Assembly (NCBI GenBank): GCA_032622095.1
Contig: CP136061.1
Location: forward strand, 49,483,797 to 49,547,796
Source: Siphonodentalium dalli
Taxonomy: Eukaryota > Mollusca > Scaphopoda > Gadilida > Siphonodentaliidae
DNA length: 64,000 nt
Direction of reading: 5' to 3'
Made by a program: the position numbers and the translations under genes. The notes under the pieces were generated by a model. The model saw nothing but the letters and a program-made list of their open reading frames with translations. It was not told the DNA's origin and made no database searches. The stretch's first letter is position 1; the number at the start of each line of letters is the position of its first letter. Below, one piece after another: positions 12,262-22,548 of this stretch.

Positions 12262-12896
12262 CCGGACGACACGGCGTATCAACGATTTGTTATAATCATG
12301 TTTATTGTACAGACTTTATGACTCGTTCCCACTCGAGTAGACCGTTACGCGAAAATGAAACCGAAAGAATATACATATATCGTATTGCTCCAATCCTGGC
12401 TTATTAAAGAGTCATCAGATAAAATTGTAACGATTCTATGTTAACACACTAAACATCCGAACATATATCATTACAATGTGCTATGTGTGGCACACGTGTG
12501 TGCCTTCTTATCTGGATATCGATGGACCTCTGTATTGTGTCTATGTAGCACATGTAGTCAGCTTACCAACCAACAACACCATGTTTAAACAAAATCAAAC
12601 CAGACCATGCGGTTTTGATAAATAGCGTATCTTCCTCAGATGAAAGACAAATAAATTTATGATGCATGACACGTTATACTCATCATCGGGTATCGTGAAT
12701 GTTTGCACGAGTTGAGCTATAATCACAACAATTATCTCTGTCTGTGAACAAAGCAAAAACAGCCAGTCCGCATAAATCACCGGGCGCTGAAGGCTTAATT
12801 AAAGTATAATTAATCCCTTGATCGGTCAATTCATCCGGTCCCTTATGTGTTGCGCGGATATTTTGTGGCATCTCGAATTTAGTATTATGAAACACC

Positions 12897-13223
12897 ATGT
12901 CTGAATCAGACGCGCCATTGGAAATCGTGCCTAGAGAGGAAGCGTTAGGGAAATCCATGCAGATGCGACTTGTGCGGAAAATATATTTCTACAAATTACA
13001 ACCTAAAGCGGCATCTTAAAATACATGTAGTTGACGAATCCCAGAAATGTTCTGCGTGCACTCAGTTTTTTCAACAGAAGAAGAATTAACGAGCCACAAT
13101 CGCTCCAAGCATGCATATCACAGTCTCTGTTCGGAGTGAGGACACACATTTAGGAGAAAGCGTGATTTGAATACACATGTCAGACGGAAACATTGTTCTA
13201 AAAAGACCCCTTATTGCATCATC
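12897..13223 (+). pseudogene. Broken C2H2 zinc-finger exon, copy 2
   Basis: Duplicate of 7434-7760 with the same frameshifts, so the damage predates the tandem duplication. Confidence 0.75.
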
Positions 13224-13313
13224 ATTGTTTCGGGTAGTACTTCCCTGACAATACCAAGTACCATAAGTACCAATATATTTCAACATGTGCATATAATTGA
13301 AATTGAAACCAAC

Positions 13314-14363
13314 AACTCGTGATACAGTCGAAATAAACAGGGCCACGTGTTGCAAAGGTTGATTAATTGAACAGTGCGTGCATACAGATCCACTGGCCAA
13401 TCAACCTCGACGAATTTATGACGTTATTTGATTAAACGATAATTAGATTGTTTTGAGTGACAACGTGTCACAGCGACTGTATGACTTGGTTGTCGGAAAT
13501 AATATCAAACTTTTGCAGTCGTTTTAATTGTACTGTCTACTTTGGCGACTCTCTTATGAAATAACGCGTGGCATTATGAGAAATAAATATTCATATTAAG
13601 CCTATGCAGTTATAAGTTACCATATAACACGCTGGGCGTTGTAGAATTTGTTTTCAAACTTTTCGGTTATATCTGCAGACCATTAATCGAAACAAGAATC
13701 AATTCTGACCTCGTTAAACTAAGAATGATAACGTTAACATATTGAATCTACCAAAACAACAACACATGTATATACGATGAACCCATGTAATAGTTCCCAA
13801 AATGGTGGAGATTTAGGCACAATTTCATTTAGATTGTTGTATGCAAATCTTAGCGATATTACGTTTTTTTTCAAAATAGGTGAAAAAGAATAATCTGCAA
13901 ATAATACGAATTGAAAGTCATCGTGACGCTGAACATCCATAACAATTTTGGTTAAAACCATAAACCAAACGCAGGACGGAGACCCTGATAAGATAAGATA
14001 AGATAAGATAAACATACATATCAATTACAGTACATGCAACCTATACGATAACATAATGAAGTCTTGTGGAAATATTATGCCCACTAAATATGTTGTCCTA
14101 TATGACTGAATTAGAAAAGTTATAAACTATAGTGTAATTTACATGTGCACATAACGATCATGGCAGTATACACATGTTCCACAGTGCAGTGTTTATTATA
14201 AGTATAAATAACTTTGTTGTGTGTGTACATATAGATAAATAGATCTTTATTGCGCGACCACAAACAAATACATTTGGGTATGGCAATATACATGTACATG
14301 TACACATACAGAAAATAAAGAAAACAAACATATAACATGGTATGGTAATCAATGGGTAATATT
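13314..14363. other. No gene seen
   Basis: Unique AT-rich DNA. A short minus-strand frame at 13734-14024 has no recognisable motif. Confidence 0.5.
13986..14012 (+). repeat. (GATAA)n microsatellite
   Basis: About five units of AGATA/GATAA in a row. Each unit contains GATA-type core sites. Confidence 0.9.
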
Positions 14364-14518
14364 TAAGGAATAATCTCGGTTTCCTAATGTAATTACACAG
14401 TCTAAAGGCATATGCCGAATCACAAACCTTTTAATCGCGAAGCGATTTATAAGAGTTTGTGATTCGGCATATGCCTTTAGACTGTGTAATTACATTAGGA
14501 AACCGAGATTATTCCTTA
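14364..14518. mobile_element. Palindromic MITE, arms 64 bp
   Basis: Arms at 14364-14427 and 14455-14518 are essentially perfect reverse complements (TAAGGAATAATCTCGG to CCGAGATTATTCCTTA). The 27-bp loop contains a smaller palindrome, AATCGCGAAGCGATT. No coding. It is probably a miniature foldback element; a target duplication cannot be fixed because the flanks are AT-rich. Confidence 0.85.
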
Positions 14519-15089
14519 TAATTATGCCATCGATTGTTAAATATTGATTTTAAAGACATATTCGCCCTTAAAATACGATTGAAACAAGGAACTATATGTT
14601 CTCAAATAACAGACAAGACTTGAGCCGAAAACAACTCGCTGCATTCCCGTCCGAATAATATCGATCGATCTGCAGATCGAGTGGGTTTTTCCCGAACGTA
14701 TGTCAAGGACGAAACAAAACATTAATAAACTTTTGATCAAAAATACAAAATTAAACATTATTATAGCAGAATTTTGGAAGAGGAAAATATACAGTTAGTT
14801 AGTCGCTACAATAAAAGGAGGTGAAGAAACATTGAATGCTGCATTATTTGTTTACGGGGACTTTGTAAGTTTCAGTTTGTAGGGCCAGTCTCTGTGGAAT
14901 CTCAGAAATCATGAAACGCTTTGTAACATATCGTTACACTGAGACAAAGGGAAAACATATGTTGCAGTTTTCTCACGGGACTGGTACAATGTTTGGGGAC
15001 ATCTGTAAACAGTAATTACAAATTTCATCATATAATATAAATTGTAGTGCCCAGAATATATACCACTAAATTTAATACTCTTACTCTTA
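14519..15089. other. No gene seen
   Basis: AT-rich DNA with short frames only and no recognisable motif. Confidence 0.5.
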
Positions 15090-15096
15090 GTCTTAC

Positions 15097-15218
15097 CACA
15101 GGAGCTTGGAACTTGATCAATAACTGCCTTAATTATGCTAATTAGCATTTTTTTTGGCCCAGCATTATGGCCAAAAAAATCGTAATTAGGCTTATTAATC
15201 AAGTTCCACACTCCTGTG
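15097..15218. mobile_element. 122-bp MITE with 7-bp target duplication
   Basis: The segment begins CACAGGAG and ends CTCCTGTG, and is flanked on both sides by GTCTTAC (15090-15096 and 15219-15225). The arms pair over about 45 bp with minor mismatches. Near the centre a second stem pairs TTTTTTTTGGCC with GGCCAAAAAAA. Confidence 0.85.
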
Positions 15219-15225
15219 GTCTTAC

Positions 15226-15715
15226 AAAATGACAAGTGGTGCCTGCTGGGAAAATGTAAATAAAATTATAAATGAAACGAAAACTAAAAAGTTGTGTATG
15301 TTTAGTCATGCATTTCGTAACGAAACGTCGCAAATACGACCAAATTTACACTCTGTAAACAGCTTGGGAATGTTTATTACATTGGGGCATTGTCTTTATT
15401 TGGATAGTTATTTATTATTCTTTTATTAGCTTTCACAGCGTTCGTGAACAAAAATGTGTACTGCGAAGCGAGTGCGAATAAAATAGCGTCCTTAGTTACT
15501 ATGCAACGGACTACAAATATCATTGCGCGCAAGTACTTTTGGGTCGTTTTTGTTGCACTGATAAAATCTCGACCTAATGTAATTATCCGATATAATTACA
15601 TTAGCTTTGATAAACTCAACGGCAATTTACTATAGAAAATGAAGTGGGTGTAATTATACAAGCATAAATTCTGAAATATAAAGTTCTTGTCTAGCATTGG
15701 CCCGTTATTGTCACA
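15226..15715. other. No gene seen; may hold the 3' untranslated tail of the adjacent LINE
   Basis: Short frames at 15229-15429 and 15444-15635 show no recognisable motif. The LINE at 15716-17290 points this way, so its 3' end should lie here, but I see no poly-A remnant (poly-T on this strand). Confidence 0.4.
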
Positions 15716-17290
15716 TTATTCGCGTCTTAAATAAGAAGCTGTCTGAATAAAATTACTGAGGGCCCTATTACAAAGTCGATCATCAACTGCAAAAAGTATA
15801 CGTAGTTTGGCGTTAGCGTCAAGTTCCATGAAATTTGTTGTAATTTGTTCCATTGTTTCATATTGCAATATCCGTTGGATATTATATCGAGGACAGTGTA
15901 TTATAAAATGTTCCTCGTCCTCAACGACGCCTGTATGACACTGTTTACATACACGGTCCGGTCTGAGGGTAATAGGCTTTGTGTATCGGCCGCGTTCAAT
16001 TTCTAGATTATGGCAGCTGGTCACTAATTTAGAAATCACTTTACGGCCACCTCGCGGTAATTTTCTGAGGTAATTTGATAGCTCGTATGTGTCAGCCGGT
16101 TTTAATTTGGATATGAATTTTACCTTACTATTCTCAGTGGGTTTTCCATAAATATCACTGACTTTCCATGAACTGGCATATTTTTCTTTCATGGTTTGGA
16201 GAAAATTGTTGGAAAATGTTTGTCGGTCTATATTACGCGGGTTTTCATATACGTTTTGAAAGCCATATGTAACCATGATTTTCCGGACACAGTTAAGCCA
16301 TGCGCAATTAGTCCATGTTTTCATTTCTGCCAGACATTTGGCCGGCAGTCTATTCGTGTCCATATTTTCTAGACGGAGCCAAAATTTTACCATATCTCTC
16401 AGGATGTCTAGTCATATTGGAAATCTCCCCAGCTCCGCAAGTGCGGCTACATTTGTTGCAGTTTTACTGATACCGAGGAGATTTTTTGCATAGTTTAGGT
16501 AAAATTTCTCTATTTCATTTGACTGACGGTCTATTAACTGTCTCGTCACCCCATGTCTCGGATGCGTAGGTGAGGATAGGTTTAACACATGTGTCAAATA
16601 GTTTTGTTGATACTTCGACAGGTAAATCGTGATCAAGACTTGAGCGCAATTTGAAAAGTGCTCTTGATGCTCTGTTTTTTAGATCCAATATAGCATGTGT
16701 CATTTTGCCGGAAGCAAAGAATTTAATACCAAGATATGTATATGACTGTGTCGATTCAAGACTTTGGTTGCCGAAGATAAATGTTGGTTTTGAGATATGT
16801 TGACCCCCAGCATGAAAAACAAGAGTTTTTGTTTTATAACTGTTCAGGGTAATTTGTATTTATGTAATGAATTTAGCATTGTCTGGAGGCCACCGGGGCT
16901 TTCTGAAATCAAAACAAGATCGTCGGCATACACCAAGCACGGGACTTCTTCGCCGAAAACATTTGGGGCGTCTGATTTGCTTTCGAGTAGGATCGAAGCA
17001 ATTTCATCTATGAATATATTGAAAAATAAAGGGCTTAAATTATTTCCCTGCATCAATCCCACTGCTCCCTGGAATTTGTCTGTTAAACTATTTATCCCAC
17101 ATTGGACACTAGTTGTATATTCAGTGAGTATCTTTTTAACTGTGGTATATACTGTACCACCCACACCCAATTTGATTAGTTTATACAGCAACCCTTCACG
17201 CCATACTCTATCGAAAGCCTTATTGAAGTCTACGAAACACGTATACAACTTTTTCCGTTTTAGTATAGATTTATTTATGAGTGAATGTTC
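15716..17290 (-). pseudogene. 5'-truncated non-LTR retrotransposon ORF2
   Basis: Minus strand. From 17285 the protein enters in the middle of a reverse transcriptase: FVDFNKAFDRVWREGL (motif with catalytic Asp), then GLMQGNNLSPLFFNIFIDEI, then CLVYADDLVLIS with the YADD active site at about 16920. The frame shifts near 16844, continues as a thumb-like region (THAILDLKNRASRALFKLRS, then LFDTCVKPILTYASETWG at 16515-16703), and shifts again. It finishes in an open frame of 225 codons (16393-15716) with a C-terminal zinc knuckle, CKQCHTGVVEDEEHFIIHCP. No endonuclease domain is present, so the 5' part is missing, as is usual for LINE insertions. Clade not assigned. It cannot make a working protein because of the frameshifts. 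Confidence 0.9.
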
Positions 17291-18312
17291 GGATGTTTAG
17301 TGTGTTAACATAGATAGACTCGTTACAATTTTATCTGATGACTCTTAAAAATGCCAGAATTGCATAATTTGGAGCAATACGATATATGTATATTCGATAA
17401 GATGATTCGGTTTCATTGTCGCGTAACGGACTACTCGAGTGGGAACGAGTCATAAAGTCTGTACAATAAACATGATTATAACAAATCGTTGATACGCCGT
17501 GTCGTGCGACATGTGTGGTCTATATACAAACTCCAAGCATGTTAATACTAAACGAATATCCGATTAGCTGCATGCATGCGAACGGCAGCATTCACGTGCG
17601 TGTGATCAAGACATCGCGTTATCATTCATTCACGTTCTTGAGATCGCAAATCTGAATGCTGAGATGGATGTTCAATTAATTTCAATTGAAACATATTCAT
17701 AATATATATGCACACAATATTTCGAATATCTTATGGATTCATATTTTCGATGTCATTCGCAGTCCAATTGATCAGTCTCAGATACACATAAACACTCGAA
17801 AACTCATCAGAACTCCTTAAGTAATACGCATATTTACTGCACAGAAACTCGGCGTTTGGTCGGATCCTCATCTGTGCCTTTCGGATCTTTCTGGACCGAC
17901 AGTGGTCCCTTCATATCGCGCGGATATTGAGAACGACATGGATTTTTTTAAATTCTGTCAAATCCTATGCTTCATTGACAGATTCAACTATATACCGGCA
18001 TTTGTTTTGGAAGCGTGGAAGTCCAGGAACTATACTAGTGAATGGATGTTCTCGAAAAATTGAGTGAGCAAAAGCAAAAACAGCATTGAAAAAATTCGCC
18101 AAAATAAAATTAATGGTCTGATCTGGGAAAACTGATTGACAACTGGTGGATAAATATTTCTGCTTCGTGTGGTCATACACATACGATGCTCGGTATTCTG
18201 TTTTACAATGAGAAACAAACATATCCCCATATCATATACGTGAAAATGACTTTCCCATTTCCTCGGCTTTGGCCGTATCCTCGGCTTTGGCCGTACCACG
18301 TACACGGGGGTG
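17289..18312 (-). repeat. Inverted partial copy of the 5.46-kb unit, lacking the foldback element
   Basis: The reverse complement matches copy 1 from about 4730 to 5543 and then directly from about 6807 to 7003. The 1.26 kb between (the foldback element plus one target duplication) is absent. Divergence from copies 1 and 2 is clearly higher than between those two. It abuts the 5' end of the truncated LINE at about 17290. Confidence 0.9.
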
Positions 18313-19483
18313 AACAATACATTTTATTTATAACATGTAATTTTATATTAATATATCGCGACTTTGTAGAACTGAAGTATTTGTTATACACGGCACATAA
18401 TATAGACTAACATATTAACTAAAATTATTGTTGCTGCCATAATGATTGTCATTATCCCTCTAAATCGACCAAAATATGAAAAAAAATATATTATTGTGTT
18501 AAAAGCTCATAAACTAATCTGACCAAGGTGACAAGCGTTAGCTCAAACATGTTCTATTTTTTTAGGCCCCCCCCCCTTTGCTATTCTAAGTATTGAACAT
18601 GCCACGAACTGAAAGGATCACATCATTATTAACAGAAAATGTGGACCAATGATAATTATGTAAGGAAATACATGTTTATGGATTGGTTGGTTATCGAGAT
18701 AGCATGGCAATTTAGAATACGCGGATTAAAGCCAAATAGGAAAGGCAATTTTTCTATTTTCCGAAATCGTTCTACCTGATTTAAAATCTTAAACAAATTA
18801 TTGACTGAATATATATGTTCTCTATATTAACCGAGAGTGTGAACGAAAGGTAGTTCTATCAGGGAAAACAGCAATACTCGGCTGACAATAACGAAAGGCA
18901 AATTGTCACTGTTTTTGGGACTGCCTACCCTATTTGAAGTCTTGAACATACCACGAACTAAAATTATATGTTTTATGTTTTAACAGAGGGTGTGGAGAAA
19001 AGGATATTCAATCAGGAAATATACAATTACTATGGTTGGTCACTCCCTCGAAAACCTGCGGCACATTACAAAAAGTGAACAGCAGATAAGACCATTTTTC
19101 GATTGTTTGGAGACCACATACCCTATTTTAATCCTTGAACACTCAACAAACTGAATATATAACAACATTCGCCCAGCTATACATCACATACAACTGAGAG
19201 AACAGCTACCTTTGTGTGACTATAGTGTGGATTCATTTGAACGTATTTATTTTCTATATTTCGTATTATTTAGAGGGACACCAACTTCACTTTGGCAACA
19301 ACTGTGATTTTATTTGATATTTGTGAGACAACATGTATACATTGTGTGTCATATATTGTTTATAGCAAGCATGTTAATGGTAAAGCTATTACCAACAACT
19401 TGGTTAATAGACGCGTCCTCCTTCATCCGCTGTTTATCAGTATATCGTTGCGTTGTACTGTATATTAGGAGAAATTATGAGTC
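18313..19483. repeat. No gene; weak diverged repeats
   Basis: TTGAACAT(G/A)CCACGAACT recurs at 18594 and 18943, and more loosely at 19135, with an AACAGA(G/A)..TGTGG block following the first two. They are old diverged repeats. A short poly-C run lies at about 18568. Confidence 0.5.
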
Positions 19484-19882
19484 TTAACCCTTTACCCAAC
19501 AGAAGGGCCCTGTGCCAATGCATTCTCTTATATATGCGAGTCGACCATAGGTCGCCTCGCATATATAAGAGAATGCATTGGCTTAACACATTAAAAATTT
19601 AAAAATTGTTAAAGAATGTAAGAAAAAATGGTAAAAAGTGTTAAAAAAAGATATTTTTTAGGCCAATGCATTCTCTTATATATGCGAGGCGACCTATGGT
19701 CGACTCGCATATATAAGAGAATGCATTGGCACAGGGCTAACTGTAACTATCACAATGTGGTCAATGAGCCGGTTCCAATGATATCCATATGTGTATGGTT
19801 TTATTGAGACAGACCGAAGATATTTTAGGCTGTTGAAGCTTTATTTGGCCGGTTTTGGCCGGTTTGTTGGGTAAAGGGTTAA
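19484..19882 (+). mobile_element. TTAA-flanked MITE, left copy
   Basis: A 391-bp element starts CCCTTTACCCAACA, ends TGTTGGGTAAAGGG and is bordered by TTAA on both sides. It contains two near-perfect 69-bp palindromes (19514-19582 and 19662-19730), each running from GCCAATGCATTCTC to GAGAATGCATTGGC, separated by an AT-rich spacer. The size and TTAA target suggest a piggyBac-type non-autonomous element; no transposase is present. A second copy in opposite orientation is at 20043-20434. Confidence 0.85.
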
Positions 19883-19920
19883 ACCATAAACATAACTTTC
19901 ATGTACTATTTTCACTGCAG

Positions 19921-20026
19921 AAATCATCAGATCCTTGTTATGCCAGGCCTTGCGATGACATTTCGATATGCATTCCAACACGAACAGATTCCGGCGGATA
20001 TCGCTGTGTCCAATTAGATTCTACAG
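19921..20026 (+). CDS. EGF-like domain exon of a putative lectin/receptor gene
   Basis: A good acceptor (TACTATTTTCACTGCAG) precedes 19921 and a donor (CTACAG|GTAAGAG) follows 20026. The open frame reads SDPCYARPCDDISICIP, a glycine-tyrosine turn (SGGYRC), then VQLDST. The spacing C-x4-C-x5-C and GYxC is that of an EGF-like domain, with the last cysteines expected on another exon. The exon ends after the first base of a codon (phase 1), matching the start phase of the exon at 21033. An alternative acceptor at 19930 would give a 96-bp phase 1-1 exon. EGF-like domains act in extracellular or membrane proteins. The exon lies 38 bp after one MITE and 16 bp before an inverted copy of it. No start codon or promoter is visible. 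Confidence 0.65.
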
Positions 20027-20042
20027 GTAAGAGACGCTATAA

Positions 20043-20434
20043 CCCTTTACCCAACAAACCGGCCAAAACCGGCCAAATAAAGCTTCAACAGCCTAAAATA
20101 TCTTGGGTCTGTCTCAATAAAACCATACAAATATGGATATCATTGGAACCGGCTCATTGACCACATTGTGATGGTTATAGTTATGCCCTGTGCCAATGCA
20201 TTCTCTTATATATGCGAGTCGACCATAGGTCGCCTCGCATATATAAGAGAATGCATTGGCCTAAAAAATATCTTTTTTTAACACTTTTTACCATTTTTTC
20301 TTACATTCTTTAACAATTTTATGATTTTTAATGTGTTAAGCCAATGCATTCTCTTATATATGCGAGGCGACCTATGGTCGACTCGCATATATAAGAGAAT
20401 GCATTGGCACAGGGCCATTCTGTTGGGTAAAGGG
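20043..20434 (-). mobile_element. MITE, right copy, inverted
   Basis: Reverse-oriented copy of the element at 19488-19878, with the same 14-bp ends, flanked by ATAA on both sides (20039-20042 and 20435-20438). It has 69-bp palindromes at 20192-20260 and 20340-20408. Only scattered differences from the left copy are seen (for example AGAAGGGCCC versus AGAATGGCCC). Confidence 0.85.
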
Positions 20435-20438
20435 ATAA

Positions 20439-21032
20439 AGGACATAACAGTTATTCTCGAGTAGTTTAGATTATTTTGGAATCACGACATTTACTTAATT
20501 TTACGAGTTGAGGTAGATTCAGAATTCATATCATTTTCCAATCATAGCATTTGACATTACGGAGATTAATATTGTACAATTAACATAAATATGAAATTAA
20601 CATATATAGTAATTGAAATATAACATATTAAAAGTTTAGTATGGGTTTTTACACAGCATAAATTTTACTTCAAACATGCGTTTGTTGAAACAATTTATGC
20701 GCAAACTACCGAATATAAAATATGACAAATTCGTTCAATTTGTTGTGTACATGGGGATTGGTAGGGGGATAAACACGTTTTCTATTGTGATTTTTGGAAA
20801 TTACTCAGTGGGTTCGACGATTAAAAATATTCCCCATGATTATCCAATATAAGTTCACATTAGATCGTGAAATCCTCAGGTAAACTGTTAAAAAATTACA
20901 ATAGACAGTATAGTTATAACCACAACTGCCCCATCACATTAACTACATCATAACATGTCTCAATATAGGTTTTTTTTATCGAATATTGTTTGTACATGGT
21001 ATGTACATTATGTTTGTCATTCGGACATACAG
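20439..21032. other. No gene seen; presumed intron
   Basis: AT-rich DNA between two exons of compatible phase. Confidence 0.45.
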
Positions 21033-21105
21033 GTGGGGCGTCGGCTACTACAACAACAACAACAACAACAACAACGACAACGACAACGACGACGACGACG
21101 ACGAC

Positions 21106-21137
<32 letters not shown>

Positions 21138-21200
21138 TAGCAGCAACAACAACAAAACCAACAACGACCACCACTTCTGCATGTACACCGATACCTCTAG
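21033..21200 (+). CDS. Threonine-rich (mucin-like) stalk exon
   Basis: Acceptor TTCGGACATACAG ends at 21032 and a donor, CTCTAG|GTACTC, follows 21200. The exon is 168 bp, phase 1-1, so it joins in frame to the EGF-like exon (codon G split as G|GT). It encodes GASA followed by about 30 threonines, IAATTTK, more threonines, then SACTPIPL. The run comes from an (ACA/ACG)n microsatellite at about 21046-21140. Threonine-rich segments are commonly O-glycosylated stalks between extracellular domains, which fits the EGF-like exon upstream and lectin exons downstream. The microsatellite is also open in other frames, giving polyglutamine and polyasparagine shadows. A chance open frame over a microsatellite cannot be excluded. 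Confidence 0.5.
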
Positions 21201-21889
21201 GTACTCGTAATATACATGTATATTGTGAAGATGTTTGTAACACATTTGTAACCGTTTGTATGTATTTTGTAGGTTAAACTGCTAAAATGTGTGAATTTAA
21301 TTTGATTCTGGGATCAACATTACACGACCAGTAAATATTGTGGTAATACTAATATTAAGAGTCTACACATTTTAGATATCCACATTCCCCATCTGACATA
21401 CGGGAAACCCTTGTTTGGATTGTTAAAACAATTACGGTAGTATACGCCCTAAATCCTCTTTTCAAGTCCATTCATGGAAACACGTGACACAACTATTTTA
21501 TCCACCACTCACTACCAATATTGCCTACATAAATCCTACCTAATAAACGTTACTTTATTACGTCAATGTAGCTTTACTATGTGACGTAATTATATATGCT
21601 AATTATTGCACTGGCAACTATGCATACCAACCGACGTAATGAAGTTATTGTGAATTTTGGGACGTTTTTCGTCCATTATCAACATTATTGATACAAAATG
21701 CGTAAAATGGCTATGTTATTTCGCTGGAAAATATCTATAAACTATCAGAACAAGGCCAGTTCAGAATTAATAAACAAACAAAACCAAAAAAAAAACAAAA
21801 CGAACGAACTATTTCGCTTTAAGCTGCGCTTCGGTTTACCCACGTCATAAATACTAATTAGTTTGATTGATCTCATGAACTTAAACGGG
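21201..21889. other. No gene seen; presumed intron
   Basis: AT-rich DNA with short frames only. Confidence 0.45.
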
Positions 21890-22320
21890 GACCTCACAAT
21901 ACACCCAGCCATTTATGGGAACATCTCCCTTTATACTCAACATATTATAAAATTATGCAACAAATGAATGAATTTGAGCCATGAATTATTGCAAAAATAT
22001 ACCCATGTGCTCTATACGACCGATGCAAACGCCATGGTAATTATAGAGAATGGATTTATGATTGAAGATGGTCCCATAAGTGTCGGATGTGGTGTACCCC
22101 TTTAAGATAACCTGTTTACCTGAACGTTTTCTGAAGACATCGATTTAATAGCTCATTTTCTTTATAATTACCATGGTGTTTACATCGTTCATAGAACACA
22201 TGAATGTATTTTGCATCAAACCATATGCCTCAAATTCATTCATTTGTTGCATATATTCTGCTGAGTATAATAGGAAATAGTCCTATAAATGGCCAGATTT
22301 AGTGTACCTTCATGGACATC
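21890..22320. repeat. Diverged inverted repeat, arms about 165 bp
   Basis: TGCAACAAATGAATGAATTT at about 21957 has its reverse complement near 22250. Matching continues inward (CCATGGTAATTATA at about 22033 against its complement near 22170) and outward (CCATTTATGGGA against a near-match near 22290). Arms are clearly diverged. Likely an old foldback element. No coding. Confidence 0.7.
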
Positions 22321-22548
22321 ATCGAAATGAGGAATGAAACAGTTAGGAAAATGACAGAATTTCCACACAAAAAGCAAGTTTTGCACGATGGATAAGTAAA
22401 ATATTTGGTAAGGCTGTCTCTTAAACGGTGTATGTACAGTCGATGGATTTGGCATATGTTGGACTCGACAGATCCTCAAGCAATGCCAAAATCCCTCTCA
22501 CGCACATAATGAGTTTAAGCGGCGGCATATGCTACATATATATATTCT

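Larger units (their letters stand above)
7851..13313 (+). repeat. Tandem duplication, copy 2 (about 5.46 kb)
   Basis: Head-to-tail repeat of 2398-7850 with very few differences. Copy 2 has one extra 22-bp TTCGTGGCCACGAA unit and one fewer 15-bp unit. After 13313 the sequence becomes unrelated to copy 1. Confidence 0.95.

Noticed and set aside
20955-21210. Polyglutamine and polyasparagine frames
   Set aside because: Other frames of the microsatellite; only the threonine frame has matching splice phases.
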